DNA from: DATGMS01 sp040905145
GTDB taxonomy: Bacteria > Bacteroidota > Bacteroidia > Cytophagales > Cyclobacteriaceae
Length of the DNA stretch: 64,000 nt
NCBI GenBank assembly: GCA_040905145.1
Contig: JBBDSC010000201.1
Span: 1-64,000, forward strand
Reading direction: 5' to 3'
Of this stretch, positions 32,876-42,039 are shown piece after piece. The notes below the pieces were generated by a model. The model did no database searches. It was not told where the DNA came from and was given only the letters and a program-made list of their open reading frames with translations. The translations under genes and the position numbers were made by a program. Positions within the stretch are counted from its first letter, which is position 1, and the number at the start of each line of letters is the position of its first letter.

Positions 32876-34477
32876 ATGAAAAACTTCCTCTATACCTCAT
32901 TACTGGGGCTCCTTTGTCTGCTGTTTTCCATTTCTTGTTCACCAAATGAAAAGGAAACAAAGGAAACTCAAAGGCCGAATATACTATTTGCCATAGCTGA
33001 TGATGCTTCCTTTCCCCATATGGGTGCTTATGGTACCAGCTGGGTAACGACTCCTGCTTTTGACAGAGTGGCCAGGGAAGGTGTTCTGTTTATGCGCGCT
33101 TATACCCCCAATGCCAAATGCGCCCCTTCGAGGGCATGTATCCTGACCGGCAGAAACACATGGCAGTTGGAAGAAGCAGCCAACCATAGTCCCGATTTCC
33201 CTGCCAAATTCACCACTTATGTAGAGGCGCTAACCAAACAGGGCTACCACACAGGCCATACGGCAAAAGGATGGGCGCCCGGAAATCCCGGAGAAGTGGA
33301 CGGAAAAAAGAGGGAGCTTACGGGCACGGCTTTTAATAAGCATACGACGACAGCACCCACCAATGCCATTAATAAAAATGATTATGCGGCAAACTTCGAG
33401 GATTTCCTGGACCAAAAGCCGGAAGGGAAGCCATTTTCTTTCTGGTATGGTTCCACAGAGCCACATCGTGCTTATGAGTTCCGCTCCGGAATAGAAAAAG
33501 GAGGGAAGAAACTGGAGGATATCGACAAAGTGCCTGGTTTTTGGCCAGACAATGATACGATTAGAGCGGATATGTTGGATTACGCCTATGAGATAGAGTA
33601 TTTCGACCAGCATCTGCAGGAAATGCTGGATATTCTTGAAGAACGCGGCGAGTTGGAAAATACCATAGTGGTGGTGACGGCAGATAACGGGATGCCCTTT
33701 CCCCGGATTAAGGGTCAGGAATATGAATATTCCAATCATTTGCCGCTGGCCATCATGTGGCCTGCCGGTATTAAAAACCCAGGGCGTAAAGTTGATGATT
33801 TTGTCAGCTTTATTGATTTTTCCCCTACCTTTCTGGAAGTAGCCCAAATCTCGGTAGAAGAGGCCAACATGCAGCCCATCACCGGGCAGAGCTTGACGGA
33901 TATCTTATACAGCGATAAATCAGGAACGGTGAACCCTGACAGGAATGCGGTGGTGATAGGGAAAGAACGGCATGATGTGGGAAGGCCAAATGATTGGGGT
34001 TACCCTATAAGGGGAATAGTGACCGATGAGTACATTTACCTGCATAACTTCGAATCCGAACGTTGGCCGGCAGGGAACCCGGAGACCGGATATCTTAATA
34101 CCGATGGCAGTCCTACAAAAACTTTTATTCTAAATGATAGGAGGGAAACAGGGTCAAGACAATATTGGGGGCCGTCCTTTGGCAAAAGGCCACAGGAAGA
34201 GCTGTATCAAATCAGCAAGGATCCGGAATGTATGAATAATTTGGCCCTGCACCCGGAATACCGGGCGGTCAAAGAGGAATTGAAGGAAAGTCTGTTTGCG
34301 GAGCTCAGGGAACAGCAGGATCCCAGGATGTTTGGAAAAGGGCATATTTTTGATGAGTATGAATATGCCGGGGCCGCCTCAAAGAACTTTTATGATCGCT
34401 ATATGAACGGAGAAGAGATGAAGGCAGGGTGGGTAAATGAAACGGATTTTGAAAAGGATTTTGACAAAAGTGAATAA
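32876..34477 (+). CDS. Sulfatase lipoprotein 1 (CAPSR)
   Basis: This S1-type formylglycine-dependent sulfatase of 533 residues has a lipoprotein signal ending FSISC (Cys21). The calcium-site pair is in AIADDASFPHMGAYG. The formylglycine Cys82 is in KCAPSRACILTGRNTWQLEE, a full CxPSR motif. The second metal half, VVVTADNGMPFPRIKGQEYEY, is near residue 270. The N-terminal RPNILFAIADDA and mid-region EPHRAYEF place it with arylsulfatase A-like enzymes. It is the first of six tandem sulfatases on this strand. The substrate is unknown; sulfated algal or animal polysaccharide is likely. Confidence 0.94.
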   Translation: MKNFLYTSLLGLLCLLFSISCSPNEKETKETQRPNILFAIADDASFPHMGAYGTSWVTTPAFDRVAREGVLFMRAYTPNAKCAPSRACILTGRNTWQLEEAANHSPDFPAKFTTYVEALTKQGYHTGHTAKGWAPGNPGEVDGKKRELTGTAFNKHTTTAPTNAINKNDYAANFEDFLDQKPEGKPFSFWYGSTEPHRAYEFRSGIEKGGKKLEDIDKVPGFWPDNDTIRADMLDYAYEIEYFDQHLQEMLDILEERGELENTIVVVTADNGMPFPRIKGQEYEYSNHLPLAIMWPAGIKNPGRKVDDFVSFIDFSPTFLEVAQISVEEANMQPITGQSLTDILYSDKSGTVNPDRNAVVIGKERHDVGRPNDWGYPIRGIVTDEYIYLHNFESERWPAGNPETGYLNTDGSPTKTFILNDRRETGSRQYWGPSFGKRPQEELYQISKDPECMNNLALHPEYRAVKEELKESLFAELREQQDPRMFGKGHIFDEYEYAGAASKNFYDRYMNGEEMKAGWVNETDFEKDFDKSE

Positions 34478-34479
34478 AA

Positions 34480-35007
34480 ATGGGTCTTGTTGCGGAAAAT
34501 ATTACGCCTTACCAGTTTCGCCTGGATAGGGGCAACTATCCTTTAGAGACAATTTATGAGGCAGCTTCTTTATCAGGTAAACGAGGGGAGGAAATAGCCG
34601 AACAACAGGTGCAGCTTTTGCAAAGCCAGCATAAAATTATCCGCTATTGGGCCGCCATAGGCTTAAGATCCCAAAGCCAGGATGTCTTAAGATCTTATAA
34701 GGAACAACTTATATCGGCTATGGAGGATCCTTATCCTCCTGTGGTGATTACGGCTTCGGCTATTGCTTATGATCTATTTAAGGATAAGACAGCCGAAGAA
34801 AACCTGAAAAAGTATTGTGCGGATGGCAACAAAGATCTGGCATTGATGGCCATTAATTACCTGTTATATGTAAATGATCAAAAACCTTTTATAGAAACAA
34901 TAAAGGAAGTCTATTATGGAGAGGAAATAAGCTATGAGGTTTCTGCTGCCAGTAAGGACTTTTTGGGAAGTTTAGGATTTATTCCCAATAATTTTGAGCA
35001 TAGATAG
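34480..35007 (+). CDS. Orphan HEAT-repeat domain, detached sulfatase tail
   Basis: This 175-residue protein lacks any signal peptide. Its blocks ITPYQFRLDRGNYPLETIYE and IIRYWAAIGLRSQ parallel the C-terminal part of the sulfatase at 35135 (KTTTMYEYARSGEYDLEKIV and VIRYWAAVGFTIL). It is therefore the HEAT extension of a sulfatase without the catalytic domain. The start lies 3 bp after the stop of the CAPSR sulfatase. That enzyme's own end shows no frameshifted link to it, so a deletion or gene fission is more likely than a simple frameshift. Without export it could not act with periplasmic sulfatases. Confidence 0.72.
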   Translation: MGLVAENITPYQFRLDRGNYPLETIYEAASLSGKRGEEIAEQQVQLLQSQHKIIRYWAAIGLRSQSQDVLRSYKEQLISAMEDPYPPVVITASAIAYDLFKDKTAEENLKKYCADGNKDLALMAINYLLYVNDQKPFIETIKEVYYGEEISYEVSAASKDFLGSLGFIPNNFEHR

Positions 35008-35134
35008 GCGCAAGAAAACCTTGCAAAGCAGTGATATGCAAAACACGGATCATTGGCGGTGAAGAAACCACACTTTACCTGAACACTAAATTTAGATCAG
35101 ATTGATATTTGGTTTAGTTTAAATAAAAGCGATT

Positions 35135-36961
35135 ATGAAAATAAAATATTCTCTTATTTTTCTGCTAGGAATCTTTTCTTTCCACGGAATAGCCCAACAG
35201 GAAAAAAAACCTCCAAATATTCTATGGATCGTCAGTGAGGACAACAGCCCTTTTATAGGTGCCTACGGGGATGAGTTCGCCACCACCCCAAATATAGATC
35301 GGCTGGCTAAGAAAAGCGTGCTGTATGAAAACGCATTTGCTACTGCACCTGTTTGTGCACCTGCACGTTCTACATTGATTACCGGGGTTTATCCTACTTC
35401 TATGGGTACTGAGCACATGCGAAGTACCTATCCTATCCCTTCCAAAATACGGTTCTTTCCCCAATATTTGAGGGAAGGGGGATATTATACTTCCAATAAT
35501 GCGAAGAAAGATTATAATACTATTGATCAACCTGAAGCTTGGGATGAATCCAGTAACACGGCTACCTACAAGAACAGAAAGCCCGGGCAACCCTTCTTTG
35601 CGGTGTTCAATATAGGGATCTCCCATGAAAGTTCCCTTCATAAGCCGGTTGATAAACTGCGCCATGATCCTGAGAAAATACCCATCGCCCCATATCACCC
35701 CTCTGCCCCTGAAATGAAGCATGACTGGGCACAATACTATGATAAGATGGAGGACATGGATGCCCGTGTGGGGGAAATCCTCCAGGAATTAGAGGATGCC
35801 GGCCTGGCAGAAAGTACCATCGTCTTTTATTACAGTGATCATGGAGGCGTGCTGGGAAGAAGCAAAAGGTTTATGTATGAATCCGGTCTTCATATTCCGC
35901 TCATTATTCATTTTCCGGAAATGTATCAAGACCTGGAACCTGTAAAAGCCGGAAATTCAACCGATAGGATGGTCACCTTTGTTGATTTTGCTCCTACCGT
36001 ATTAAGTCTTGCGGGCTTATCCATACCAGAATATATGCAGGGCCAGGCTTTTTTAGGTGATCAAAAAGCAGTACCAAGGGAATATGCTTTTGCTTTTAGG
36101 GGAAGAATGGATGAAAGGATAGACATGGTTCGTTCTGTAAGAGATAAAAAATACCGGTATGTGCGCAACTATATGCCGCATAAAATTTATGCCCAGTACA
36201 TCGAATATCTTTGGAGAGCCCCCTCCATGCGCTCCTGGGAAAAAGCTTTTCAAGAAGGGAAGTTAAATGAAGTGCAATCCAGGTTTTGGAAGGAAAAGCC
36301 TGTGGAGGAACTTTACGATGTATCGGAGGATCCTCACAACATTAATAATTTGGCCCTGGATCCTGAATATAAAGGTGTTTTGAATCGGATGCGAAAAGCC
36401 AACAGGGGTTGGATTCAGGAAGTTAAAGATTTAGGCTTTATACCGGAAGCCATGATCCTTGAAAAAGTGAAAACAACCACCATGTATGAGTATGCGAGAA
36501 GCGGTGAATATGATTTGGAAAAGATTGTAGAAACAGCTGAAATGGCTTCATTGGGCGAGGTTAAATTTACAGACCAATTAATTCAGAAACTTAATGATCC
36601 AGATCCTGTGATCCGTTACTGGGCCGCCGTAGGATTCACCATATTAGGGAAAGAGGCGCAAGCTGCCCAAAAGGAATTAATGAAAGCATTGGATGATCCT
36701 CAAGTAGCTGTGCGTGTAGCAGCCGCAGAGGCTTTATATGGGTTAGGAGAAACTGAACCGGCCTTGGAAGCATTAACTGAAGCATTACAGGTCAATAATA
36801 AAATGGGTAGGGTGCAAGCGCTCAATGTACTGGAGACCATGGAAGAAGATGCCATCCCAGCATTGGCTGAAATCAAAAAATTAGTTACCAGAGACCAACA
36901 GAATCAAGATTATGATATAAGAGCTGCAAACAGATTGGTAGAAAAATTGGAGGGAAGTTAA
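35135..36961 (+). CDS. Sulfatase 2 with C-terminal HEAT repeats (CAPAR)
   Basis: This exported sulfatase of 608 residues has a Sec signal (LIFLLGIFSFHGIAQQ). The first metal pair is Glu-Asp (WIVSEDNSPFIGAYG) rather than Asp-Asp, a variant seen in heparan N-sulfatase-like groups. Cys74 lies in VCAPARSTLITG, which is CxPAR, not CxPSR. The second metal half is VFYYSDHGGVLGRSKRFMYE. Residues about 445-600 form HEAT repeats (DPDPVIRYWAAVGFTILG, DPQVAVRVAAAEALYGLGE), which may bind polysaccharide or a partner. It is the second catalytic sulfatase in the row. Confidence 0.93.
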   Translation: MKIKYSLIFLLGIFSFHGIAQQEKKPPNILWIVSEDNSPFIGAYGDEFATTPNIDRLAKKSVLYENAFATAPVCAPARSTLITGVYPTSMGTEHMRSTYPIPSKIRFFPQYLREGGYYTSNNAKKDYNTIDQPEAWDESSNTATYKNRKPGQPFFAVFNIGISHESSLHKPVDKLRHDPEKIPIAPYHPSAPEMKHDWAQYYDKMEDMDARVGEILQELEDAGLAESTIVFYYSDHGGVLGRSKRFMYESGLHIPLIIHFPEMYQDLEPVKAGNSTDRMVTFVDFAPTVLSLAGLSIPEYMQGQAFLGDQKAVPREYAFAFRGRMDERIDMVRSVRDKKYRYVRNYMPHKIYAQYIEYLWRAPSMRSWEKAFQEGKLNEVQSRFWKEKPVEELYDVSEDPHNINNLALDPEYKGVLNRMRKANRGWIQEVKDLGFIPEAMILEKVKTTTMYEYARSGEYDLEKIVETAEMASLGEVKFTDQLIQKLNDPDPVIRYWAAVGFTILGKEAQAAQKELMKALDDPQVAVRVAAAEALYGLGETEPALEALTEALQVNNKMGRVQALNVLETMEEDAIPALAEIKKLVTRDQQNQDYDIRAANRLVEKLEGS

Positions 36962-37070
36962 ATGGCCACAAAGATACGAAGGCACATAATTTTGGAGAAA
37001 AAAGCTGTCGATTAACTCGGTCAAAAAGAAGATTTGGTTTCATTGTATAAAATAAGCAATATTGCTATGG

Positions 37071-37170
37071 NNNNNNNNNNNNNNNNNNNNNNNNNNNNNN
37101 NNNNNNNNNNNNNNNNNNNNNNNNNNNNNNNNNNNNNNNNNNNNNNNNNNNNNNNNNNNNNNNNNNNNNN
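37071..37170. other. Assembly gap of 100 N
   Basis: An arbitrary-length scaffold gap lies in the spacer between sulfatases 2 and 3. Flanks carry no coding signal. True content and length are unknown. Confidence 0.98.
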
Positions 37171-37217
37171 TAGCGGCAAAAGCAGATAATGATCATGCAA
37201 CATTTAATAGATTCACT

Positions 37218-38807
37218 ATGGATTTTAACAACACATTTTATTCAATATTTTTTCTTGTCGTATTATTTTCGTCATGTACAAGCGCGGGCAAAGATATACC
37301 AGGCGAAGATAAGCCACCCAATATTGTCTTCATCATGAGCGATGACCATGCCTATCAGGCCATCAGTGCCTATGGTCATGGGTTGAACGAAACACCCAAC
37401 ATCGACAGGTTGGCTGAGGAAGGGGCAATTTTTACAAGGGCCACCGTGACCAATTCCATTTGTGCTCCCAGCCGTGCGGTAATATTGACAGGCAAACACA
37501 GTTTCGTCAATGGGAAAGTGGATAATGTCCAGCCATTTGACTGGGATCAGGATAACTTTGCAAAAATGCTTCAACAAATAGGCTATACCACAGCCATGAT
37601 CGGCAAAATCCACCTGGATGGGCTTCCCCAGGGTTTTGATCATTCTATGGTATTGCCTGGCCAAGGCCAATACTATAATCCTGATTTTCTGGTCAATGGA
37701 GAGAAGGAGCGGTTTGAAGGCTATGTGACTGAAATCACGACAGAATATGCCCTAAAATGGTTAAATGAAGAACGGGATAAGGATAAGCCTTTTCTGCTGA
37801 TATATAATCAAAAGGCACCTCACAGGAATTGGAAACCTGCACCGAAATACCTGACCTTATATGATGATAAAACATTTACCCCTCCGGCAACCTTTTTTGA
37901 TGATTATAAAGGACGGGGCACAGCAGCCAAAACCCAGGAAATGGAAATTGCTGAACATGCAAGGTGGGGGCATGATTTTAAGCTAAAGGTGGATCCTGAT
38001 GGCAGGGAAACAGCATTAAACCAGCAATTGGAACGGTTTAATGAAGAACAACTAAATCAGTGGAATGCCGCCTATGAACCCAAAAACCAGGCTTTTTTGG
38101 AGGCCAATCTTGAAGGGGAAGAACTGGCTCTTTGGAAATATAACCGTTATATCAAGGATTATTTGAGGACGATCAAATCAGTAGATGATGGGGTAGGAGA
38201 GGTGTTGGATTATTTAGAGGAAAACGGACTGGCAGAAAATACCATTGTGATCTATACTTCGGATCAGGGATTTTACCTGGGAGAACATGGCTGGTTTGAT
38301 AAGCGGTTCATGTATGAGCAATCGCTCCGTACCCCTTTATTGATACGGTATCCCAAGGATATTAAAGCGGGGACAGAAATAGACAAATTGGTTCAGAACC
38401 TGGATTTTGCACCGACCTTGCTGGATTATGCAGGGGTAAGAGTCCCTCCTGAAATGCAGGGTGAATCCTTCAAGAACCTGGCGAATGGCAGTTCTGACCA
38501 GTGGCGGGATGCCATTTATTACACATATTATGAATATCCCTCTGTCCATATGGTAAAACGACATTATGGGGTTGCGACGGAACGGTACAAACTCATGCAC
38601 TTCTATTATGATATCGACGAGTGGGAGATGTACGACCTGAAGGAGGATCCAAATGAAATGAACAATATTTATAACGAGCCATCTTATGAGGAGATAAGAA
38701 TCCAAATGCACCAAAGGCTGGAAGAACTTCGTGCATACTATGGAGATTCAGATGAACTAAACCAGAAATATCTGAACGCTTACCTTGACCATATGGACAA
38801 GAGGTAG
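37218..38807 (+). CDS. Sulfatase lipoprotein 3 (CAPSR)
   Basis: This sulfatase of 529 residues has a lipoprotein-type signal (VVLFSSC, Cys20). I start it at ATG 37218, downstream of the assembly gap, as this gives a clean signal peptide; the frame is also open into the gap. The metal site is IVFIMSDDHAYQAISAYGHG. Cys82 is the formylglycine site (ICAPSRAVILTGKHSFVNGK). AMIGKIHLDGLPQGFDHSMV and IYTSDQGFYLGEHGWFDKRF complete the active site. The GEHGWFDKRF pattern is typical of the large choline-sulfatase/iduronate-sulfatase-like branch. Confidence 0.93.
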   Translation: MDFNNTFYSIFFLVVLFSSCTSAGKDIPGEDKPPNIVFIMSDDHAYQAISAYGHGLNETPNIDRLAEEGAIFTRATVTNSICAPSRAVILTGKHSFVNGKVDNVQPFDWDQDNFAKMLQQIGYTTAMIGKIHLDGLPQGFDHSMVLPGQGQYYNPDFLVNGEKERFEGYVTEITTEYALKWLNEERDKDKPFLLIYNQKAPHRNWKPAPKYLTLYDDKTFTPPATFFDDYKGRGTAAKTQEMEIAEHARWGHDFKLKVDPDGRETALNQQLERFNEEQLNQWNAAYEPKNQAFLEANLEGEELALWKYNRYIKDYLRTIKSVDDGVGEVLDYLEENGLAENTIVIYTSDQGFYLGEHGWFDKRFMYEQSLRTPLLIRYPKDIKAGTEIDKLVQNLDFAPTLLDYAGVRVPPEMQGESFKNLANGSSDQWRDAIYYTYYEYPSVHMVKRHYGVATERYKLMHFYYDIDEWEMYDLKEDPNEMNNIYNEPSYEEIRIQMHQRLEELRAYYGDSDELNQKYLNAYLDHMDKR

Positions 38808-38932
38808 AAATAATTGCCCGATCTTTATCCAAGGTAACCTTTATTTGTGATTTTCTGGAATTGTGGAAAAATGGAAATATTGGGAGATCCTACAGAATCA
38901 CATGATTCAAACCATAAAAATAAAAATTTGAA

Positions 38933-40399
38933 ATGTCACGAATATCTTCTTGTATATCATTGATCATCCTGTTGATTTGCTGTTCCTTTAATGCGGCCAA
39001 TGGCCAGGGGGAAAAAAATAAAAAGCCGAATATCATTTTCATCATTGCAGATGATGTCAGCTGGAATGATATAGGCTGTTATGGAAACCCTGCTGTGAGG
39101 ACTCCTGTTATCGATAAAATCGCGGGGGAGGGAATCCGTTTTGACAATGCCTTTCTAACAACAAGTTCATGTAGTCCAAGTAGGACCAGCATAATCAGTG
39201 GGAGGTATCCCCATAATACCGGAGCGGCAGAATTGCATACCCCACTTCCTGAAGATCGGATTCCTTTTCCATTATCATTGAGAGAATCAGGCTATTATAC
39301 CGTCCAATCAGGAAAAACCCATTTTGGAGAACCTGCCCTACGTGCTTTTAATAAGGCATATGCCATGGAAGATGCGGGTACTGGCGGAGAGGAAAGATGG
39401 GTGAAATGCATTGAAGAAAGGCCTAAGGACAAACCATTTTTTGCATGGTTTGCTGCCATAGATGCACACCGACCATGGCAGGCAGATGATTTTGGGACCC
39501 CTCATGACCCCGCAGAGGTTATTGTTCCGCCTTATTTGGCCGATACAGAATTGACCAGAAAAGACTTGGCTTCCTATTATAATGAAATCGCCAGGTTTGA
39601 TTATTACATAGGAGAAGTAGTGAAAGAATTAAAAAGACAAGGCATTGAAGAGAATACGCTGATCATGATCCTGGCTGATAATGGCCGTCCTTTTCCCCGG
39701 AGTAAAACCAGGGTCTATGACAGTGGAATGAAAACCCCTTTTGTGGTCAAATGGGGAAATGGAATAACAAAACCTGGCAGCGTAAGCAACAGTCTCATCA
39801 GTGTAATAGATATTGCCCCAACGCTGTTTGAAATTGCCGGTATCGCACCTTTGGAAGGGTTCCAAGGACAGAGTTTTGCAAATCTTTTTAGAGATCCTGG
39901 TAGTGAACATCGTCAATTTGTTTATTCGGAACATAACTGGCATGATTATGAGGCACATGAAAGAATGGTCCGCAGTAAAAACTTTTTATATGTATTGAAT
40001 TCCCGGCCAAATTTAAGCAATCCTGGGCCTGCGGATTCAAATAGTAGCCCTTCTTTTGGGGATTTAAAACAATTAAGGGATAAAGGGGAATTAACACATG
40101 CTCAAAATGATATCTTCATGGTCCCCCGCCCCCGTGAGGAATTGTATAACTGTATCACTGATCCGATGCAGATAACCAATATTGCTTCTCTGCCACAATA
40201 TGAAAAGGTATTGAATGAAATGCGTAATGAGATGGAAAGGTGGCGTGCAGAAACTAAAGATAATACGCCGGATCAGTTGACAAAAGATTGGTTTGATCGG
40301 GAAACTGGCGAAAGATTGGGGGAAGACAAACAAATCCGGGGAGAAATGCCGGGAATAGAATCCGGTGCCACTGAAATTCTTGAAATCAAACGGGATTAA
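38933..40399 (+). CDS. Sulfatase 4 (CSPSR)
   Basis: This exported sulfatase of 488 residues has a hydrophobic signal (LIILLICCSFNAANGQ). The metal site is IIFIIADDVSWNDIGCYGNP. Cys80 lies in SSCSPSRTSIISGRYPHNTG, a full CxPSR motif. The second half is IMILADNGRPFPRSKTRVYD, with a following SGMKTPFVVKW. The ADNGRPFPR form also occurs as ADNGMPFPR in sulfatase 1, so these two are the closest pair in the cluster. The tail is rich in charged residues and has no extra domain. Confidence 0.93.
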   Translation: MSRISSCISLIILLICCSFNAANGQGEKNKKPNIIFIIADDVSWNDIGCYGNPAVRTPVIDKIAGEGIRFDNAFLTTSSCSPSRTSIISGRYPHNTGAAELHTPLPEDRIPFPLSLRESGYYTVQSGKTHFGEPALRAFNKAYAMEDAGTGGEERWVKCIEERPKDKPFFAWFAAIDAHRPWQADDFGTPHDPAEVIVPPYLADTELTRKDLASYYNEIARFDYYIGEVVKELKRQGIEENTLIMILADNGRPFPRSKTRVYDSGMKTPFVVKWGNGITKPGSVSNSLISVIDIAPTLFEIAGIAPLEGFQGQSFANLFRDPGSEHRQFVYSEHNWHDYEAHERMVRSKNFLYVLNSRPNLSNPGPADSNSSPSFGDLKQLRDKGELTHAQNDIFMVPRPREELYNCITDPMQITNIASLPQYEKVLNEMRNEMERWRAETKDNTPDQLTKDWFDRETGERLGEDKQIRGEMPGIESGATEILEIKRD

Positions 40400-40569
40400 A
40401 AAACAGCCTCTTCAGTTGAGCTTGGCTTTTTCCTGTATTAGACATTTGTCAGTCCCTTATTGTTATGGCGGCGAAGCCTAATTTTATTAAAAACAATAAA
40501 AGCTTATATTGGGTAAATTTCTGAAATCCTTTTGGAATTAATATCCAGTTACCATTTAACAATAGTACA

Positions 40570-41988
40570 ATGACAGGTCCCAAACAATTTAGCCATACAT
40601 TATTGATATCTATGGCCATAGGTTTTTTTCTGTGGTCAGTGATAAAAGGCCATGCAGAAACCAGTATTGCTGATCCACCAAACATCATCTTTATCCTTAC
40701 GGACGATCAAAGGTGGGATGCATTGGGATATGCGGGAAATGAGGTGATCCAGACCCCTGAGATGGATAAATTGGCCGAAGAGGGTATTTATTTCAAAAAT
40801 GCATTTGTTACTACACCCATTTGTGCCGCAAGCCGTGCCAGCATTTTAACAGGGATGTATGAACGCACCCATGGGTATACTTTTGGTCAGGGTGAAATAA
40901 AACAACCTTATATCAATAATTCTTACCCGGTACTAATGAAGGATGCTTATCACACTGGCTTTTTTGGAAAGTTTGGGGTGAGTTATGCGGGGTTTGCCCA
41001 GCTGTTCGATGAAGGGGAGAATTATGACAGGAACGGGAAGTTTAAAGACAGGAAGGGGTATTTTTATAAGACCATTAATGGGGATACCGTGCACCTTACC
41101 CGGTACACCGGACAGCAGGCAATGGACTTTATTGAGAATGCCCCAGAGGACGAACCATTTTGTTTATCCCTGAGCTTCAGTGCGCCACATGCCCATGATC
41201 CCGCCCCGGATCAATATTTCTGGCAAAAAGAAGTCGATGGGCTTTATCAGGACCTGGAAATAGCACCTCCCTTATTTGGGCAGGAGAAATATTTTAATGC
41301 CCAGCCAGAGTATGTAAGGGAAGGGGAAAACAGGACCAGGTGGCATTGGAGGTATGATACGCCTGAAAAATACCAACATAGTGTTAAAGGATACTATAGG
41401 ATGATTTCGGGAATAGATCTGGAGATAGGTAAAATCCGTCAACTTCTGGCGGATAAAGGGAGGGATAAAAACACCATTATCATTTTAATGGGAGATAACG
41501 GTTATTTTTTGGGTGAACGTCAGCTTGCCGGAAAGTGGCTGATGTACGATAATTCCTTACGGGTCCCTTTGATCATTTATGATCCCCGAAATCCCACCCA
41601 CAGGGACATTGAAGATTTTGCCCTGAATATTGACATTCCTTCAACTATTTTTGAGTTTGCAGGGCTAAAAGTACCCTCGGTCTGGCAGGGGAAAAGCCTT
41701 GCTTCCTATGTCAAAGGAGAAAACCCTGCAGAAGACCGGGAAGAATTTATAGGCGAGCACTTATGGGAAGTAGATATCATCCCCCCAAGTGAAGGCCTTC
41801 GCACTAAAAACTGGAAGTACTTCAGGTACCGGAATGATTTGAAACAGGAGGAACTGTATAACCTTGAGCAGGATCCTTTGGAAGAGGATAACCTTGCCGA
41901 TGAGGAACAATATAAGACCAAACTGGAAGAAATGAGGGCCAGGTTTGACGATCTGGCCGACGAGTTGGAAAACGGGAAATTAAACTGA
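40570..41988 (+). CDS. Sulfatase 5 with CAASR variant motif
   Basis: This sulfatase of 472 residues has an N-terminal signal or anchor (LLISMAIGFFLWSVIKGHAE). The metal site is IIFILTDDQRWDALGYAGNE. Cys85 lies in ICAASRASILTGMYERTHGY, so the third position of the maturation motif is Ala instead of Pro (CxAxR). That variant exists in functional families, but recognition by the maturase may differ. ILMGDNGYFLGERQLAGKWL and NSLRVPLIIYD complete the site. The end is only 51 bp before the preferred start of sulfatase 6, so the two are likely cotranscribed. Confidence 0.92.
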   Translation: MTGPKQFSHTLLISMAIGFFLWSVIKGHAETSIADPPNIIFILTDDQRWDALGYAGNEVIQTPEMDKLAEEGIYFKNAFVTTPICAASRASILTGMYERTHGYTFGQGEIKQPYINNSYPVLMKDAYHTGFFGKFGVSYAGFAQLFDEGENYDRNGKFKDRKGYFYKTINGDTVHLTRYTGQQAMDFIENAPEDEPFCLSLSFSAPHAHDPAPDQYFWQKEVDGLYQDLEIAPPLFGQEKYFNAQPEYVREGENRTRWHWRYDTPEKYQHSVKGYYRMISGIDLEIGKIRQLLADKGRDKNTIIILMGDNGYFLGERQLAGKWLMYDNSLRVPLIIYDPRNPTHRDIEDFALNIDIPSTIFEFAGLKVPSVWQGKSLASYVKGENPAEDREEFIGEHLWEVDIIPPSEGLRTKNWKYFRYRNDLKQEELYNLEQDPLEEDNLADEEQYKTKLEEMRARFDDLADELENGKLN

Positions 41989-42039
41989 ATGGCACAACCA
42001 CGGTTATTCATACTGAAATACCTAAAATACAAACGAAAA

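Noticed and set aside
33230..33847. 205-codon minus-strand frame opposite sulfatase 1
   Set aside because: It is antisense to a clear sulfatase with its active-site motifs.
34440..34520. Simple frameshift fusing sulfatase 1 and the HEAT gene
   Set aside because: The other frames across the junction hit stops quickly, and sulfatase 1 ends with its own acidic tail unlike the linker of sulfatase 2.
37062..37217. Upstream extension of sulfatase 3 through the assembly gap
   Set aside because: The extension would cross unknown bases of arbitrary length, and the ATG at 37218 already gives a proper lipoprotein signal.
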